This document shows positions 34,825 through 45,442 of a stretch of DNA of 64,000 nucleotides, in pieces. Every line of letters starts with the position of its first letter. Positions within the stretch are counted from its first letter, which is position 1. The stretch comes from Mesomycoplasma molare (GTDB taxonomy: Bacteria; Bacillota_I; Bacilli_A; Mycoplasmatales; Metamycoplasmataceae), in the NCBI RefSeq assembly GCF_024918955.1, contig NZ_CP103423.1:62001-126000 (forward strand). The letters run 5' to 3'. The notes under the pieces were generated by a model, which had not been told where the DNA came from, did no database searches, and worked only from the letters and a program-made list of their open reading frames with translations. The position numbers and the translations under genes were made by a program.

Positions 34825-35475
34825 ATGGGACAAAAAGTTAATCCAAATGGATTTAGATATGGAATTACAAAAAAACACAATGTTAATTGATTTGCTGATA
34901 AATCTCACTTCTCTACTTATTTATTAGAAGATGTTAAAATAAGAGAATATGTAGAAAAATTTGTTAGAGAATATCAAATTGGAAAAGTAGAAATAAGAAG
35001 AGATCAAAATAACAAAGTTTCTTTAATAATACATACTGCAAAACCAGGAGTTGTATTAGGTCAAGGCGGAGAAAACGTCAAAAAATTTACAACTGATATT
35101 CAAAAATTTGTTAAAAATAAAAAACTTAATCTAAATATAGAAGTTATAGAATTAGATAAACCTGAAATAAATGCTCGTTTAGTAGCAGAACAAATAGCTA
35201 TTAAATTAGAAAACAGAGGTTCATTTAGAGTTGCGCAAAAATTTGCAATTAAAGTAGCTTTAAAATCTGGAGCAAAAGGAATTAAAACACAAGTATCAGG
35301 TAGACTTAATGGTGTTGAAATGGCGCGTGCTGAAGGTTATTCTGAAGGTGAAATGAAATTACACACTTTAAGACAAAATGTTGACTATGCTCAAGCAACA
35401 GCTCATACCACATACGGAGCTTTAGGTGTTAAAGTTTGAATTTCTTTAGGAGAGGTTAAAGAGGGTGATAAATAA
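34825..35475 (+). CDS. rpsC: Ribosomal protein S3
   Basis: mRNA-entry-channel protein of 216 residues. Begins [14 protein letters not shown], has the KH-domain [14 protein letters not shown]-type GxxG motif, and the C-terminal [24 protein letters not shown]. Two tryptophans are TGA. ATG 34825 follows AGGAGAATAAA. Stop overlaps rplP start. Confidence 0.96.
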
Positions 35476-35900
35476 TGTTACAACCTAAGAGAACCAAATA
35501 TAGAAGAAATTTTAGAATTTCTCACGATAAAAGAGAAGCTCACAAAGGAAATAAAGTTTCATTTGGAGAATTCGGTCTTCAAGCAACAACTTCAGCTTGA
35601 GTTACAGCTAGACAAATAGAATCAGCAAGGATTGCTATAACTAGAAGAATGGGTCGTGAAGGAGATGTTCATATTAGAATTTTCCCTCATTTATCATTAA
35701 CTTCTAAACCTATAGGAGTTCGTATGGGTTCAGGTAAAGGTTCACCAGAAAAATGAGTAGCAGTTGTTAAGGTTAATACTATGATGTTTGAAGTTTCTGG
35801 TGTAAAAGAAGAAATAGCTAAAGATGCTTTAAGACTAGGTGGTCATAAATTACCTGTTAAATGAAAAATAGTTAAAGCAAATGAAGAAGGAGATAAATAA
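35475..35900 (+). CDS. rplP: Ribosomal protein L16
   Basis: Sits near the A-site tRNA elbow. It has 141 residues: [33 protein letters not shown] and [22 protein letters not shown]. The residue equivalent to the hydroxylated Arg is in [11 protein letters not shown]. Tryptophans are TGA; the gene is therefore fragmented under the standard code. Confidence 0.96.
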
Positions 35901-36106
35901 TGGAATTCAAAGAATTAAAAAATAAATCTCTTTCAGAACTAGAAAAATTAGTAACTGAATATAAAGCAGAATTATTTTCATTAAGATTTAAAAATGCGAC
36001 ATCACGTTTAGATAAAACACATCAAATTAAAGAAATTAGAAAAAATATTGCAAGAGTTTTAACAGCTATTAAACAACAAGAAAATGCAACTAAAGGTGGA
36101 AAATAA
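35900..36106 (+). CDS. rpmC: Ribosomal protein L29
   Basis: 68-residue helical-hairpin protein near the tunnel exit. [46 protein letters not shown]. Its ATG overlaps the rplP stop. Confidence 0.94.
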   Translation: MEFKELKNKSLSELEKLVTEYKAELFSLRFKNATSRLDKTHQIKEIRKNIARVLTAIKQQENATKGGK

Positions 36107-36108
36107 AA

Positions 36109-36378
36109 ATGGAAAGAAAAAACACTAAAAAAACATTAATTGGTAAAGTAGTTTCGGATAAAAATCAAAAAACTATAATAGTAGCAGTTGATACTTATGT
36201 AAAACACCCTTTATATGGTAAGAGATTTAAAGTAACTAAAAGATTTGCAACACACGACGAAAAAGAAGAAGCTTCTTTAGGTGATATTGTAAAAATTAGT
36301 GAAACAAGACCTTTTTCTAAAACCAAAACTTTTAGATTAGTTGAAATTCGTGAAAAAGCAAAAGAAGGAGCTAAATAA
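36109..36378 (+). CDS. rpsQ: Ribosomal protein S17
   Basis: 89-residue OB-fold primary-binding protein. [40 protein letters not shown] and [20 protein letters not shown] are diagnostic. Stop overlaps the rplN ATG. Confidence 0.96.
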   Translation: MERKNTKKTLIGKVVSDKNQKTIIVAVDTYVKHPLYGKRFKVTKRFATHDEKEEASLGDIVKISETRPFSKTKTFRLVEIREKAKEGAK

Positions 36379-36746
36379 TGGTTCAAGAGCTTTCGAGATT
36401 AGTTGTAGCTGATAATTCAGGTGCAAAAGAAGTAGGTTTAATCAGAAACTTAGGTGGTTCTGTTAAAAAATCTTCAAATATAGGTGATGTTATAGTATGT
36501 TCAGTTAAAAAAGCTCTTCCAAATGGAATAGTAAAAGAAGGACAAGTTGTTAAAGCGGTTATTGTTCGTTCAACATATGGAATCAAAAGAAAAAATGGTT
36601 CACATATTAAATTCGATGATAATGCAGTAGTTATCATTAAAGAAGATGGTTCCCCAAGAGGAACTCGTGTTTTTGGGCCTATAGCTAGAGAAATAAGAGA
36701 TAAGGGATATTCTAAAATAGTATCACTTGCTCCTGAAGTTTTATAA
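36378..36746 (+). CDS. rplN: Ribosomal protein L14
   Basis: 122-residue inter-subunit bridge protein. [57 protein letters not shown] and [17 protein letters not shown] match the family throughout. Confidence 0.97.
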   Translation: MVQELSRLVVADNSGAKEVGLIRNLGGSVKKSSNIGDVIVCSVKKALPNGIVKEGQVVKAVIVRSTYGIKRKNGSHIKFDDNAVVIIKEDGSPRGTRVFGPIAREIRDKGYSKIVSLAPEVL

Positions 36747-36766
36747 GAAAGGAATAATTATTAAAT

Positions 36767-37087
36767 ATGAAAATTAGAAAAAATGATGAAGTAATAGTTA
36801 TTTCAGGTTCAAATAAAGGTAAAATAGGACAAGTATTAGAAGTTTATCCAAAAACACAAAAAGTAATAGTAAAAGATGTTAATAAAAAGACAAAACATAA
36901 TAAACCTTCTCAAACAAAAAACGAAGGATCAATAGAAGTTAAAGAATTCCCAATACATGTTTCTAAAGTAGCTTTATTAGTTAAAAAAGCAACAAAAGAT
37001 AAACCAGCACAATATTCAAAAATTGGTTATAAATTAATAAACGGAAAAAAAGTGCGTGTTGTCAAAAAAACAGGAAAAACAATATAG
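36767..37087 (+). CDS. rplX: Ribosomal protein L24
   Basis: 106-residue assembly initiator. The N-terminal KOW motif is DEVIVISGSNKGKIGQVLEVYPKTQKVIVKDVN; the middle is the usual KQxxPSQ-like KHNKPSQTKNEGSIEVKEFPIHVSKV. Confidence 0.96.
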   Translation: MKIRKNDEVIVISGSNKGKIGQVLEVYPKTQKVIVKDVNKKTKHNKPSQTKNEGSIEVKEFPIHVSKVALLVKKATKDKPAQYSKIGYKLINGKKVRVVKKTGKTI

Positions 37088-37108
37088 AAAGGTAATTTTA
37101 AATTCAAT

Positions 37109-37654
37109 ATGACATTAAAAGAAAAATATGAAAAAGAAATAAAAAAGAATTTACAAGAAAAATTCAACTATAAGTCAGTGATGCAATTACCAAAAATTGA
37201 AAAAATTGTTTTAAATATGACAGCTGGTAAAGAAGTTACTAATTCTAAAGCTATAGAAGAAGTTATGAATGAAATGACATTAATTTCAGGACAAAAACCA
37301 TATCAAACAGTTGCAAAAAAATCATTAGCTTCATGAAAATTACGTGAAGGTATGCCTATGGGTGCTAAAGTAACATTAAGAAGAGAAAAAATGTGAGACT
37401 TTTTAAGTAAACTTATAAATGTTGCTATACCTAGAATTAGAGATTTTAGAGGAGTTAATCCTAAAGCTTTTGATGGAAGAGGAAATTATTCTTTAGGGAT
37501 AAAAGAAGAAATTATTTTCCCAGAAATTAGTTTTGATAAAATTAGAAAAATTAAGGGATTAGATGTAATTATTGTTACAACTGCAAATACAGACAAAGAA
37601 GCAAGGTTTTTATTAGAACAATTAGGAATGCCTTTTGGTAAGGCAGATAAATAG
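37109..37654 (+). CDS. rplE: Ribosomal protein L5
   Basis: 5S-rRNA-binding protein of 181 residues. Recognised from [70 protein letters not shown] and the C-terminal [19 protein letters not shown]. Tryptophans are TGA. Confidence 0.96.
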
Positions 37655-37661
37655 GAGAAAA

Positions 37662-37847
37662 ATGGCAAAGACATCATTAAAAGTAAAAGCAAAAAAACAT
37701 AAAAAATTTAAAGTTAGAGAATATACTAGATGTGAATTATGTGGTCGTCCACACGCTGTTTTAAGAAAATTTAAAATTTGTCGTATTTGTTTTAGAAAAT
37801 TAGCACATGAAGGAAAAATTCCTGGTATTAAGAAAGCGAGTTGATAA
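37662..37847 (+). CDS. rpsN: Ribosomal protein S14, zinc type (S14Z)
   Basis: 61-residue zinc-ribbon form. [20 protein letters not shown], then CELC and CRIC zinc pairs, ending GIKKASW with the final tryptophan TGA followed by TAA. A GGAGA ribosome site precedes ATG 37662. Confidence 0.96.
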
Positions 37848-37849
37848 TT

Positions 37850-38248
37850 ATGGCTATAATTACTGATCCAATTGCAGATATGATTGTAAGAATCAAAAAT
37901 GCATTTATGAGAAAACATAAAATAGTTGAAATCCCACATTCTAATAAAAAACATAAAATTTTAGAAATCATCAAAAGAGAAGGGTACATTCAAAACTTTG
38001 AAGTTTCAGGTGAAGGTGTTAATAAGAAACTTGTTGTAGAGTTAAAATATAAAGGAACAACAAGTGCAATTACTGGAATTAAAAGAATATCAAAACCAGG
38101 TTTAAAAGTTTATTCTTCAGTTAATGATTTACCTAAAGTATTATCAGGTTACGGTACAGTTATTATTTCTACATCAAAAGGTCTTTTAACAGATAAAGAA
38201 GCTAGAAAGGAAAATGTTGGTGGCGAAATCGTTGCTTACATTTGATAA
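37850..38248 (+). CDS. rpsH: Ribosomal protein S8
   Basis: 132-residue central-domain protein that autoregulates the spc operon in other bacteria. Begins [18 protein letters not shown] and has [10 protein letters not shown] and [19 protein letters not shown]. It ends in GGEIVAYIW with a TGA tryptophan before TAA. I chose ATG 37850 as the family start; ATG/ATA upstream codons overlap rpsN. Confidence 0.96.
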
Positions 38249-38250
38249 TA

Positions 38251-38790
38251 ATGTCTAGAGTTGGTAAAAGAGTATTATTAATACCTTCAGGAACAGAAGT
38301 ATTGGTAAAACAAAATATAGTAACTGTAAAAGGTAAATTAGGAGAATTAACTAGAACATTTTCTCCTTTAATAGTTATAAAAGTAGAAAATAATCAAGTT
38401 ACAACAGAAAGAATAAACGAAGAAAAACACACCAAACAATTGCATGGTACAACAAATTCACTACTTTCAGGAATGATACAAGGTGTTAGTGTAGGATTTA
38501 GAAAAGAAATCGAAATTAAAGGTGTTGGATATAAAGCTACTTTAAAAGGAAATCAAATAGAGATATTAGCTGGTTATTCACATCCTGTTTTAGTAGATAT
38601 TCCTTCTACACTTAAAGTAGAAGTTCCTAAACCTGTTTCTATTATCATTTCAGGAAATGATAAACAGCAAGTTGGTCAATTAGCAGCAGTTATAAGAGAA
38701 GTTAGAAAACCTAATCCATATTCAGGAAAAGGTATTATGTATAAAAATGAAGTTATTAGACGTAAAGAAGGGAAAAAAGCTTCTAAATAA
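38251..38790 (+). CDS. rplF: Ribosomal protein L6
   Basis: 179-residue protein near the factor-binding site. MSRVGKRVLLIPSG, NSLLSGMIQGVSVGFRKEIEIKGVGYKA and RKPNPYSGKGIMYKNEVIRRKEGKKASK match. Preceded by TAATA from rpsH. Confidence 0.96.
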   Translation: MSRVGKRVLLIPSGTEVLVKQNIVTVKGKLGELTRTFSPLIVIKVENNQVTTERINEEKHTKQLHGTTNSLLSGMIQGVSVGFRKEIEIKGVGYKATLKGNQIEILAGYSHPVLVDIPSTLKVEVPKPVSIIISGNDKQQVGQLAAVIREVRKPNPYSGKGIMYKNEVIRRKEGKKASK

Positions 38791-38812
38791 TATTAGAGGT
38801 TAGGTATTATAA

Positions 38813-39166
38813 ATGGCTAAAATGTCAAGAAATAAAGCTAGAATTCAAAAACATTATAGAATCAAATCTAAATTAACTTTAGGTACAGCTAATAAACCTC
38901 GTTTATCTGTTTTTAAATCACTAACTAATTTTTATGCACAATTAATTGATGACACAAAAGGAGTCACATTAGCTTCTGTTTCTACTTTAAAACATAAAGA
39001 ATATAGCGGAAATATTAAACTTGCTGAAAGTTTAGGAACTTTAATGGGAAAGAAAATTAAAGAATTAAAAATAGAATCTATTGTTTTTGATCGTTCAGGT
39101 TATATTTATCACGGAAGAGTAAAGGCTTTTGCAGAAGCTGTAAGAAAAGAAGGGGTTAAATTTTAA
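38813..39166 (+). CDS. rplR: Ribosomal protein L18
   Basis: 117-residue 5S-rRNA-binding protein. [28 protein letters not shown], and [29 protein letters not shown] are diagnostic. Confidence 0.96.
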   Translation: MAKMSRNKARIQKHYRIKSKLTLGTANKPRLSVFKSLTNFYAQLIDDTKGVTLASVSTLKHKEYSGNIKLAESLGTLMGKKIKELKIESIVFDRSGYIYHGRVKAFAEAVRKEGVKF

Positions 39167-39168
39167 TA

Positions 39169-39822
39169 ATGGAAAATACAGAAAACAAAAAAGAAGAAAT
39201 TAAAAAAGCAGCCCCTACTAAAAAAATAGTGGCTACAAAAGAAAAAGTAGCAGAAATTAAAGAAAACAATAAAGAAAATAATAATCGTCGTAAATTTTCT
39301 AAACCAAAAAGAGATTTCAATAAACCTGTAGTAAATGAATTTGAAGAAAAAGTTATTGATATAGCTAGAGTTACTACTGTAGTTAAAGGTGGAAGAAGAT
39401 TTTCTTTCTCAGCATATGCTGTAGTAGGAAATAAAAAAGGGAAAGTTGGATTTGGACACGGTAAAGCAAATGAAGTGCAAGATGCTATTAAAAAAGCTAT
39501 AAAAGATGCACAAAATAATTTAATAACAGTTCCAATAGTTGATGAAGCAGCAACTGTTCCGCACGAAATTACTCAAAAATTTTTAGCATCAAAAGTAATG
39601 CTAAAACCAGCACCTAAAGGAAAAGGGATAATAGCTTCAGGAACAGTTCGTTCAGTTGTAGAATTAGCAGGATATTCAAATATTTATACAAAAACTTATG
39701 GATCAAGAACAAAAGCAAATATAGTTAGAGCTACAATTATTGCTTTACAAAAACTTAGAACAGTTGAAAAAATTGCTGATCTAAGAGATATAAAAGTTGA
39801 AGATCTATTAAGTAATAAATAA
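39169..39822 (+). CDS. rpsE: Ribosomal protein S5 with N-terminal extension
   Basis: 217 residues against about 165 in most bacteria. The first 55 residues or so are Lys/Glu/Asn-rich and disordered. The canonical part starts at [23 protein letters not shown] and has [20 protein letters not shown] and [13 protein letters not shown]5 helps mRNA-entry unwinding. There is no rpmD (L30) between rpsE and rplO, as usual in mycoplasmas. Confidence 0.95.
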   Translation: MENTENKKEEIKKAAPTKKIVATKEKVAEIKENNKENNNRRKFSKPKRDFNKPVVNEFEEKVIDIARVTTVVKGGRRFSFSAYAVVGNKKGKVGFGHGKANEVQDAIKKAIKDAQNNLITVPIVDEAATVPHEITQKFLASKVMLKPAPKGKGIIASGTVRSVVELAGYSNIYTKTYGSRTKANIVRATIIALQKLRTVEKIADLRDIKVEDLLSNK

Positions 39823-39839
39823 TAACCCAGGAGGAAAGT

Positions 39840-40283
39840 ATGTCATTAAAATTAAATACATTAAAAAGCACTGAGGGTTCAAGAAAAGAAAAACATCGTA
39901 AAGGTCGTGGTCATGCAGCTGGTAAAGGAAAACAAGCCGGTAAAGGACAATCAGGACAAAAGAAACGTGGAACTGTAAGACCTGGATTTGAAGGTGGTCA
40001 AAATCCATTATTCAGACGTTTACCAAAAATTGGATTTAATAATGTAAATAAAATTGAATATCAAGTTATTTCTTTAGGGAAGTTAGATTCTACATTTAAA
40101 GATGGTGAAAAAGTTACAATTGAAAAATTGTATGATAATAGACTAGTTAGAAGAAGAACAATGCCTATTAAATTATTATCTTCAGGACAATTAACTAAAA
40201 AGTTGTTTATTGAAGTTAACGCTTCTTCAAAATCTGCTCAAGAAGCAGTTGAAAAATTAGGTGGAAAAATAGAATTGGTTTAA
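39840..40283 (+). CDS. rplO: Ribosomal protein L15
   Basis: 147 residues. KLNTLKSTEGSRKEKHRKGRGHAAGKGKQAGKGQSGQ, then FEGGQNPLFRRLPKIGF; the C-terminal half is well conserved in length. A strong AGGAGG site precedes ATG 39840. Ends 3 bases before secY. Confidence 0.95.
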   Translation: MSLKLNTLKSTEGSRKEKHRKGRGHAAGKGKQAGKGQSGQKKRGTVRPGFEGGQNPLFRRLPKIGFNNVNKIEYQVISLGKLDSTFKDGEKVTIEKLYDNRLVRRRTMPIKLLSSGQLTKKLFIEVNASSKSAQEAVEKLGGKIELV

Positions 40284-40286
40284 AAT

Positions 40287-41723
40287 ATGTTTAATAAATT
40301 TAAAAAAGCATTTATAAGAATTGGATTACTTTTTTCTAGAGCTTATTTAAATTTAAAACATAAAATTCAAAAATTTTCCAGAGAAAACATTTTAACTAAA
40401 AAAATATTATTTACTTTATGAATTTTGACAATTTTTATAATAGCTACTACAATAACATTACCTGGTGTTAGTGTTAATAGAAGTCAATCAATTGATCCAA
40501 ATTCATTTTTAGGAATAATAAATATAGTTGGTGGAGGAGGGTTAACAAGTTTTTCTATTGTCGCATTAGGGATCGGTCCTTTTATTACCGCATCCTTAAT
40601 TATGATGGTAGCACAAACTAAATTATTTCCTCCTATTCATAGATTAAGTCAATCAGGACCGCTAGGTAGGCGTAAAATAAATATAATAACAAGACTTTTA
40701 ACAGTTGTTATTTCTATTATTCAATCTATAGTTTTAATAAGAACTATATTTGATAATAATGAAAGTATTGGAAGTTTTGTTTATTTAAATAATAATTCAG
40801 GTTATTTTAAATATTTTATTTTACCTTGTATACTCATTAGCGGTTCTTTGTTTTCTTTATTTTTAGGAGAACAAATAACCGATAAAGGTGTAGGAAATGG
40901 AACATCTTTATTAATTTTTGCAGGTATTGCTAATCAATTACCAAGTAAATTTAGATCTTCTTATGAATACTTTTTAGGTGGATCTGATGCAAATTCCTTC
41001 ATCAGTAATACTATTTTCTTTGGAATATATATAATTGGATTTTTAATTTTAGTTTATATTATTGCTTATGTTTATTTAGCAGAAAGAAAAATTCCAATTC
41101 AACAAACAGGGGCGGGAATGTCTAAAAATATAAAAGATATTTCTGTTTTACCTATTAAAGTAAATCCAGCGGGGGTTATGCCTATAATATTTGCTCTTAT
41201 AGTTTTATCTTTACCTACATTATTTGTGGGTTTACTAGACCCTTATACTTCTTCTACTAGATATTATGTCGAAAGAAGTTTAAGATTAACAGATCCCATT
41301 GGATTTACTTTATTTATAATAATAACTTTCATTTTTTCTATAGGTATGGGTTTACAACAATCTAGAATTGATAAAATTTCTGAAGATTTTGCTAAAAATT
41401 CTACTTTTATTCCAGGAGTAAGACCAGGAGAACAAACAGAAGATTATTTAATTTCCATAGTACTTAGATTGTCTATATTTTCCGCTTTTTATCTAGTTTT
41501 AATAGGTTCATTGGAACCTGTATTACAAATGATAGGTATGCCTAGAACTATTACATATGGCGGAACTTCCATGATAATTTTAATTACAACGGCTCTAGAA
41601 ACAATTAGTCAAATTAAAGCAAGAAAACAGTCAGAAAAAATAGCGCAAAAGAGAAAAAAAATAAACAAACTGTTAGAAAGAAAAAATGGAAATACAATAG
41701 CTAATAATGAGGATTTATTATGA
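40287..41723 (+). CDS. secY: Preprotein translocase subunit SecY
   Basis: Channel subunit of the Sec translocase in the membrane. 478 residues with about ten membrane segments. The start ATG 40287 gives a 45-residue basic cytosolic N-terminus. Conserved elements are ALGIGPFITASLIMMV, RLSQSGPLGRRKIN, GTSLLIFAGI, YLAERKIPIQQTGAGM and TFIPGVRPGEQTEDYL. One tryptophan near residue 48 is TGA. Overlaps adk by 4 bases (ATGA). Confidence 0.96.
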
Positions 41724-42358
41724 TAAAAAATATCATTTTTTTAGGTGCTCCTGGTGTAGGTAAAGGAACAATAGCATCTTTGTTGTCACAAAAAACAGAT
41801 TTAATTCATTTATCTACAGGAGAAATTTTTAGAGCAGCTATTAGAAATAAAACCAAATTAGGTTTAGAATTAAAAAACATAGTTGAAAGCGGAAATTATG
41901 TACCTGATGAAATCACTAATGCGATTGTAGAGGAAAAAATTAAAGAATTAAACTCTAAAAACATTAATTTTATTTTAGATGGATATCCTAGAACGATAAA
42001 TCAAGCTAATTTTTTAGACAATTTAGAATCGGCTAATATTTCTAAAGTTATTTTATTAACAGCGCCTAATGAAATAATAATTCAGAGACTTTCAAAAAGA
42101 CGTTATTGTCCTACTTGTTCTGCAACTTATCACTTAGATTTTAAACCTTCTAAAAAAATAAATTTATGTGAAAATGATGATACTTTATTATTACAAAGAA
42201 AAGATGATGAAGAAGAATCAATCGTTAGAAGATTAGAAGTTTATAATTCAGAAACAAAAGTATTAGTAGATTTTTACAAAGAAAAGAAAATTTTAATAGA
42301 GATAGAAGCGACACAATCTCCAGAAGAAATAGTTAATTATTTACTGAAACAAAAGTAA
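41720..42358 (+). CDS. adk: Adenylate kinase
   Basis: Interconverts ATP, ADP and AMP. 212 residues, long-LID form: P-loop FLGAPGVGKGT, STGEIFRAAI, DGYPRT, and a LID with CPTC followed by a third Cys (NLCEND) and acidic residues, i.e. a probable zinc finger. Typically located between secY and map in Gram-positive bacteria, as here. Confidence 0.96.
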   Translation: MIKNIIFLGAPGVGKGTIASLLSQKTDLIHLSTGEIFRAAIRNKTKLGLELKNIVESGNYVPDEITNAIVEEKIKELNSKNINFILDGYPRTINQANFLDNLESANISKVILLTAPNEIIIQRLSKRRYCPTCSATYHLDFKPSKKINLCENDDTLLLQRKDDEEESIVRRLEVYNSETKVLVDFYKEKKILIEIEATQSPEEIVNYLLKQK

Positions 42359-42360
42359 TT

Positions 42361-43125
42361 ATGAAAAAAAACTTAATAAAAAAAGATTGAGAAATTGAAT
42401 TAATAAAAAAATCAGCTTCTATATTAGCGGAAGTTAAGCAAATTATTTATGATTCAACGCAAGAAGGTGTTACTCTCTTAGAATTAGATAAATTAGCATA
42501 TAATGAAATTATAAAAAGAGAAGCAAAACCTGCTTTTTTAGGATACTTAGGATTTCCAAATACAATATGTATTTCCCTAAATCATGAATTAATACACGGA
42601 ATACCGGATAATAGAATTTTAAAAGATGGCGATCTTATATCAATTGATATGGGTGTAAATTATAAAGGTTATTTTTCAGATTCAGCTTTTTCTAAATCAA
42701 TAGGAAATTTTAATGAAGAAAACGAAAAATTAATTAAAACTGCAGAAGACGCTTTTCAAGCAGGATTGAAAGCTATTAAACCGGGAGCAAGATTAAACGA
42801 TATTTCTAAAGCTATTGAAGAATCTATTAGAAAAAATAAATTCTATACTACAAAAGAATTTTGTGGTCATGGTATAGGTAAAAGATTACATGAAGATCCA
42901 GATGTTTATAATTGAGATAGTGGCAATAAAGGTATTTTATTAAGAGATAATATGGTTTTATGTATAGAACCGATGATTTTACAAGATAATGATCAAGTTA
43001 AAATATTAAATGATGGATGAACGGTTGTACCTAAATTTAATTCAAAAAAAACTTCTCATTTTGAACAAACTGTTATGATAAAAAATGGTAAAGGAATCGT
43101 TTTATCTGGAAATTTAAAGAAATAA
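42361..43125 (+). CDS. map: Methionine aminopeptidase, type I
   Basis: Removes N-terminal Met from nascent proteins. 254 residues. Metal ligands of the family are visible: Asp in SIDMGVNYKGYFSDSAFS (two Asp), His in CGHGIGKRLHEDP, Glu in CIEPMI and Glu in HFEQTV. Several TGA tryptophans (KKDWEIEL, YNWDSG, DGWTVV) fragment it under the standard code. ATG 42361 is 2 bases after the adk stop. Confidence 0.96.
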
Positions 43126-43148
43126 TTATTAAAAAAATAACAATTTAG

Positions 43149-43154
43149 TATAAT
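43149..43154 (+). promoter_or_regulatory. -10 element ahead of infA
   Basis: TATAAT 24 bases after the map stop codon; it would start a leader of about 150 bases. Confidence 0.5.
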
Positions 43155-43173
43155 TTAAATATTGTTTTTAATA

Positions 43174-43248
43174 AGACCTGGCATTAGTTTTATCTAATCT
43201 GAGTAAGACCAGGTATTTCTTTAAAAGAGTCAATTATTTTAAAGAAAT
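43174..43248 (+). promoter_or_regulatory. Structured leader of the infA-rpmJ-rpsM-rpsK-rpoA-rplQ part
   Basis: Two successive hairpins: GACCTGG...CCAGGT, with an inner ATTAG/CTAAT stem (43174-43214), then an exact 12-bp stem ATTTCTTTAAAA/TTTTAAAGAAAT (43215-43226 with 43237-43248). Neither is followed by a T-run, so they are not obvious terminators. Probably an autoregulatory target of a protein from the operon (S4-type control is not possible here because rpsD is absent). Confidence 0.5.
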
Positions 43249-43313
43249 AAAATTAAAAACTAAAGAATTGATAACTAAATACCAACAAAAAGATAAAGAG
43301 GTATTTTAAAAAA

Positions 43314-43529
43314 ATGGCAAAAGATGCAATAAAAATGATCGGTAAGGTAACACAAGCACACAACGCATTGGAGTATGAAGTTTTATTAGAAAACAATTTA
43401 ACTATTCAAGCTCATATTTCTGGAAAAATGAAATTACATCATATTAAAATTATTCCAGGAGATACTGTTGATGTAGAAATTAGTCCTTATGATTTAACTA
43501 GAGGACGAATAGTTTATCGTCACAAATAA
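43314..43529 (+). CDS. infA: Translation initiation factor IF-1
   Basis: 71-residue OB-fold factor that occupies the A site during initiation. [67 protein letters not shown] matches the family throughout. The nearest AGAGG lies 15 bases before ATG, so the ribosome site is poor. Confidence 0.97.
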   Translation: MAKDAIKMIGKVTQAHNALEYEVLLENNLTIQAHISGKMKLHHIKIIPGDTVDVEISPYDLTRGRIVYRHK

Positions 43530-43538
43530 AGGAGACTT

Positions 43539-43652
43539 ATGAAAGTTAGAGCATCAGTTAAAAAGATGTGTAAAGATTGCAAAATTATTAAAAGAAATGG
43601 TATTAATAGAATTATCTGTATTTTACCAAAACATAAACAAAGACAAGGATAG
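43539..43652 (+). CDS. rpmJ: Ribosomal protein L36 (zinc form)
   Basis: 37 residues, [20 protein letters not shown]... The zinc ligands CKDC, a later Cys in IICILPKH and its His are all present. AAAGGAGACTT precedes the ATG. Too short for standard ORF cut-offs. Confidence 0.95.
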   Translation: MKVRASVKKMCKDCKIIKRNGINRIICILPKHKQRQG

Positions 43653-43657
43653 GGAGA

Positions 43658-44026
43658 ATGGCTAGAATTTTAAACGTTGAAATTCCAAATAATAAAAGAG
43701 TTGTTATCTCTTTAACTTATATTTTTGGAATTGGGAAATCAAGAGCCCAAGAAATTTTAAGCAAAGCTCAAATTGATGAAAATATTCGTGTTAAAGATTT
43801 AAGCGAAGAACAATTATCAAAAATAAGAGATATTGCTTCACAATATACTACTGAAGGTGATTTACGTCGTGAGGTAGCTATTAACATAAAAAGATTAATG
43901 GAAATCAAATGTTATAGAGGAATTAGACATAGAAAAGGATTACCAGTTCGTGGGCAAGTAACACAGAAAAATGCTCGTACAAGAAAAGGGCCAAGAAAAA
44001 CAGTTGCTGGAAAGAAAGGTAAATAA
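43658..44026 (+). CDS. rpsM: Ribosomal protein S13
   Basis: 122-residue head protein bridging to L5. [32 protein letters not shown], ending [31 protein letters not shown]. Confidence 0.97.
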   Translation: MARILNVEIPNNKRVVISLTYIFGIGKSRAQEILSKAQIDENIRVKDLSEEQLSKIRDIASQYTTEGDLRREVAINIKRLMEIKCYRGIRHRKGLPVRGQVTQKNARTRKGPRKTVAGKKGK

Positions 44027-44029
44027 GAT

Positions 44030-44416
44030 ATGGCTAGAAAAATTAAAAGAAAAAATATTACTAGCGGAATCGCTCATATTCACTCAACTCATCAAAATAC
44101 AATTGTAACTTTTTCAGATGAAAAAGGGAATGTAATTGCTTGATCATCATCAGGAGCAATTGGGTATAAAGGAACTAAGAAAAAAACCCCTTATGCAGCC
44201 GGTTTAGCAGCTGCAGCTGCTTCAGAAGCCGCTAAAGAGCATGGTATTAAAGAAGTAAAAGTAGAAATTAAAGGTTTAGGTCCTGGAAAAGATGCTGCTA
44301 GAAAACAAATAGAAGTTTCAGGTATTACAGTAACAGAAATTAAAGATGTTACACCTATTCCACATAATGGTACAAGACCTCCAAGAAAAGTAATAAAAAG
44401 AGAAACAAAAAGATAG
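44030..44416 (+). CDS. rpsK: Ribosomal protein S11
   Basis: 128-residue platform protein. [26 protein letters not shown] (TGA tryptophan), [20 protein letters not shown], and the C-terminal [21 protein letters not shown] are diagnostic. Starts 3 bases after rpsM. Confidence 0.96.
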
Positions 44417-44432
44417 GGAGGTTTTTTAGTTT

Positions 44433-45440
44433 ATGCAAAAAATAGCAAAAGTAAACTACAAAGAAGAAAAAGAAAATAAACATTCTGATTATTTTACTTC
44501 TTTTGTTTTAGAACCACTAGAAAGAGGTTTTGCTAATACTTTAGGAACTGCATTAAGAAGAACTATTTTATCTTCTGTTTCTTCTGTTGCTCCATTTGCT
44601 GTTAAGATCGAAAATGTAGATCATGAATTTATGGCATTGGAAAATGTTGAAGAAGATGTGGTTATTATTTTAAATAATTTAAAGAAAATAAAATTTATTT
44701 ATAACCCAGAAGTATTTGTTGATAATGAACCTATAAAAGTAAGTTTTGATAGTGAAAAATTTGAAGGAACTCATATAACAGCGAATGACATTAAATACCC
44801 TGCGGGGGTTGTGATTGTCAATCCTGATCAACATATTGCTACTATTTCCAAAAAAAATGCATTAAAATTTGAAATGTTTTTAACTTCAGGTAGAGGGTTT
44901 GTTTCATTTGAAGATAATAAAAAAATAATCGCAGAAAAAGGAACTGAATTAGAAAGTTCATTAAAATCAGGAATAATATTAGCTGTTGATTCAGATTTTT
45001 CACCTGTTTTAAATGTTAATTTTAAGGTAGATGAATTAAATTCCGCATCTAACATTATTCAAGAAAGATTAGAATTTAATGTTAAGACAGATGGAACTGT
45101 AGAAGCTAAAGACGCAATAGCAGAAGCGGCTAAAATTTTAATTGCACATTTAAAAATAGTTTCTAATACTGAAAATCTTGAAATTAATGAAAAAGATTAT
45201 TTTGAAGAGGAAAAAATTAAAGAAGAAACTCCGAAAGATAAATCTATTGACATTAACGATTTAAACTTAACTGTTAGATCATTAAATGCGTTAAGAAGAG
45301 CTGGATTTAAAACGGTATCTGATTTAGAAAAAATCGATGAAGAAGAATTAAGTAATGTTAAAAACTTAGGTAAAAAATCAGTTCAAGAAATAATCCAAAA
45401 GTTACAAGAACGTGGAATTTCACTTAAGAAAGGAGAATAA
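44433..45440 (+). CDS. rpoA: RNA polymerase alpha subunit
   Basis: 335 residues: N-terminal assembly domain (LEPLERGFANTLGTALRRTILSS), a flexible linker near residue 245-265, and the C-terminal domain with helix-hairpin-helix (LNLTVRSLNALRRAGFKTVSDLEKI, LGKKSVQEIIQKLQERG). The C-terminal domain, which contacts UP elements and activators, is intact. Confidence 0.97.
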   Translation: MQKIAKVNYKEEKENKHSDYFTSFVLEPLERGFANTLGTALRRTILSSVSSVAPFAVKIENVDHEFMALENVEEDVVIILNNLKKIKFIYNPEVFVDNEPIKVSFDSEKFEGTHITANDIKYPAGVVIVNPDQHIATISKKNALKFEMFLTSGRGFVSFEDNKKIIAEKGTELESSLKSGIILAVDSDFSPVLNVNFKVDELNSASNIIQERLEFNVKTDGTVEAKDAIAEAAKILIAHLKIVSNTENLEINEKDYFEEEKIKEETPKDKSIDINDLNLTVRSLNALRRAGFKTVSDLEKIDEEELSNVKNLGKKSVQEIIQKLQERGISLKKGE

Positions 45441-45442
45441 AA

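Noticed and set aside
36195-36637. Long minus-strand ORFs opposite rpsQ and rplN (and similar ones opposite rplB, rplW and rpoA)
   Set aside because: They mirror strongly conserved ribosomal genes and have no start context; antisense shadows.
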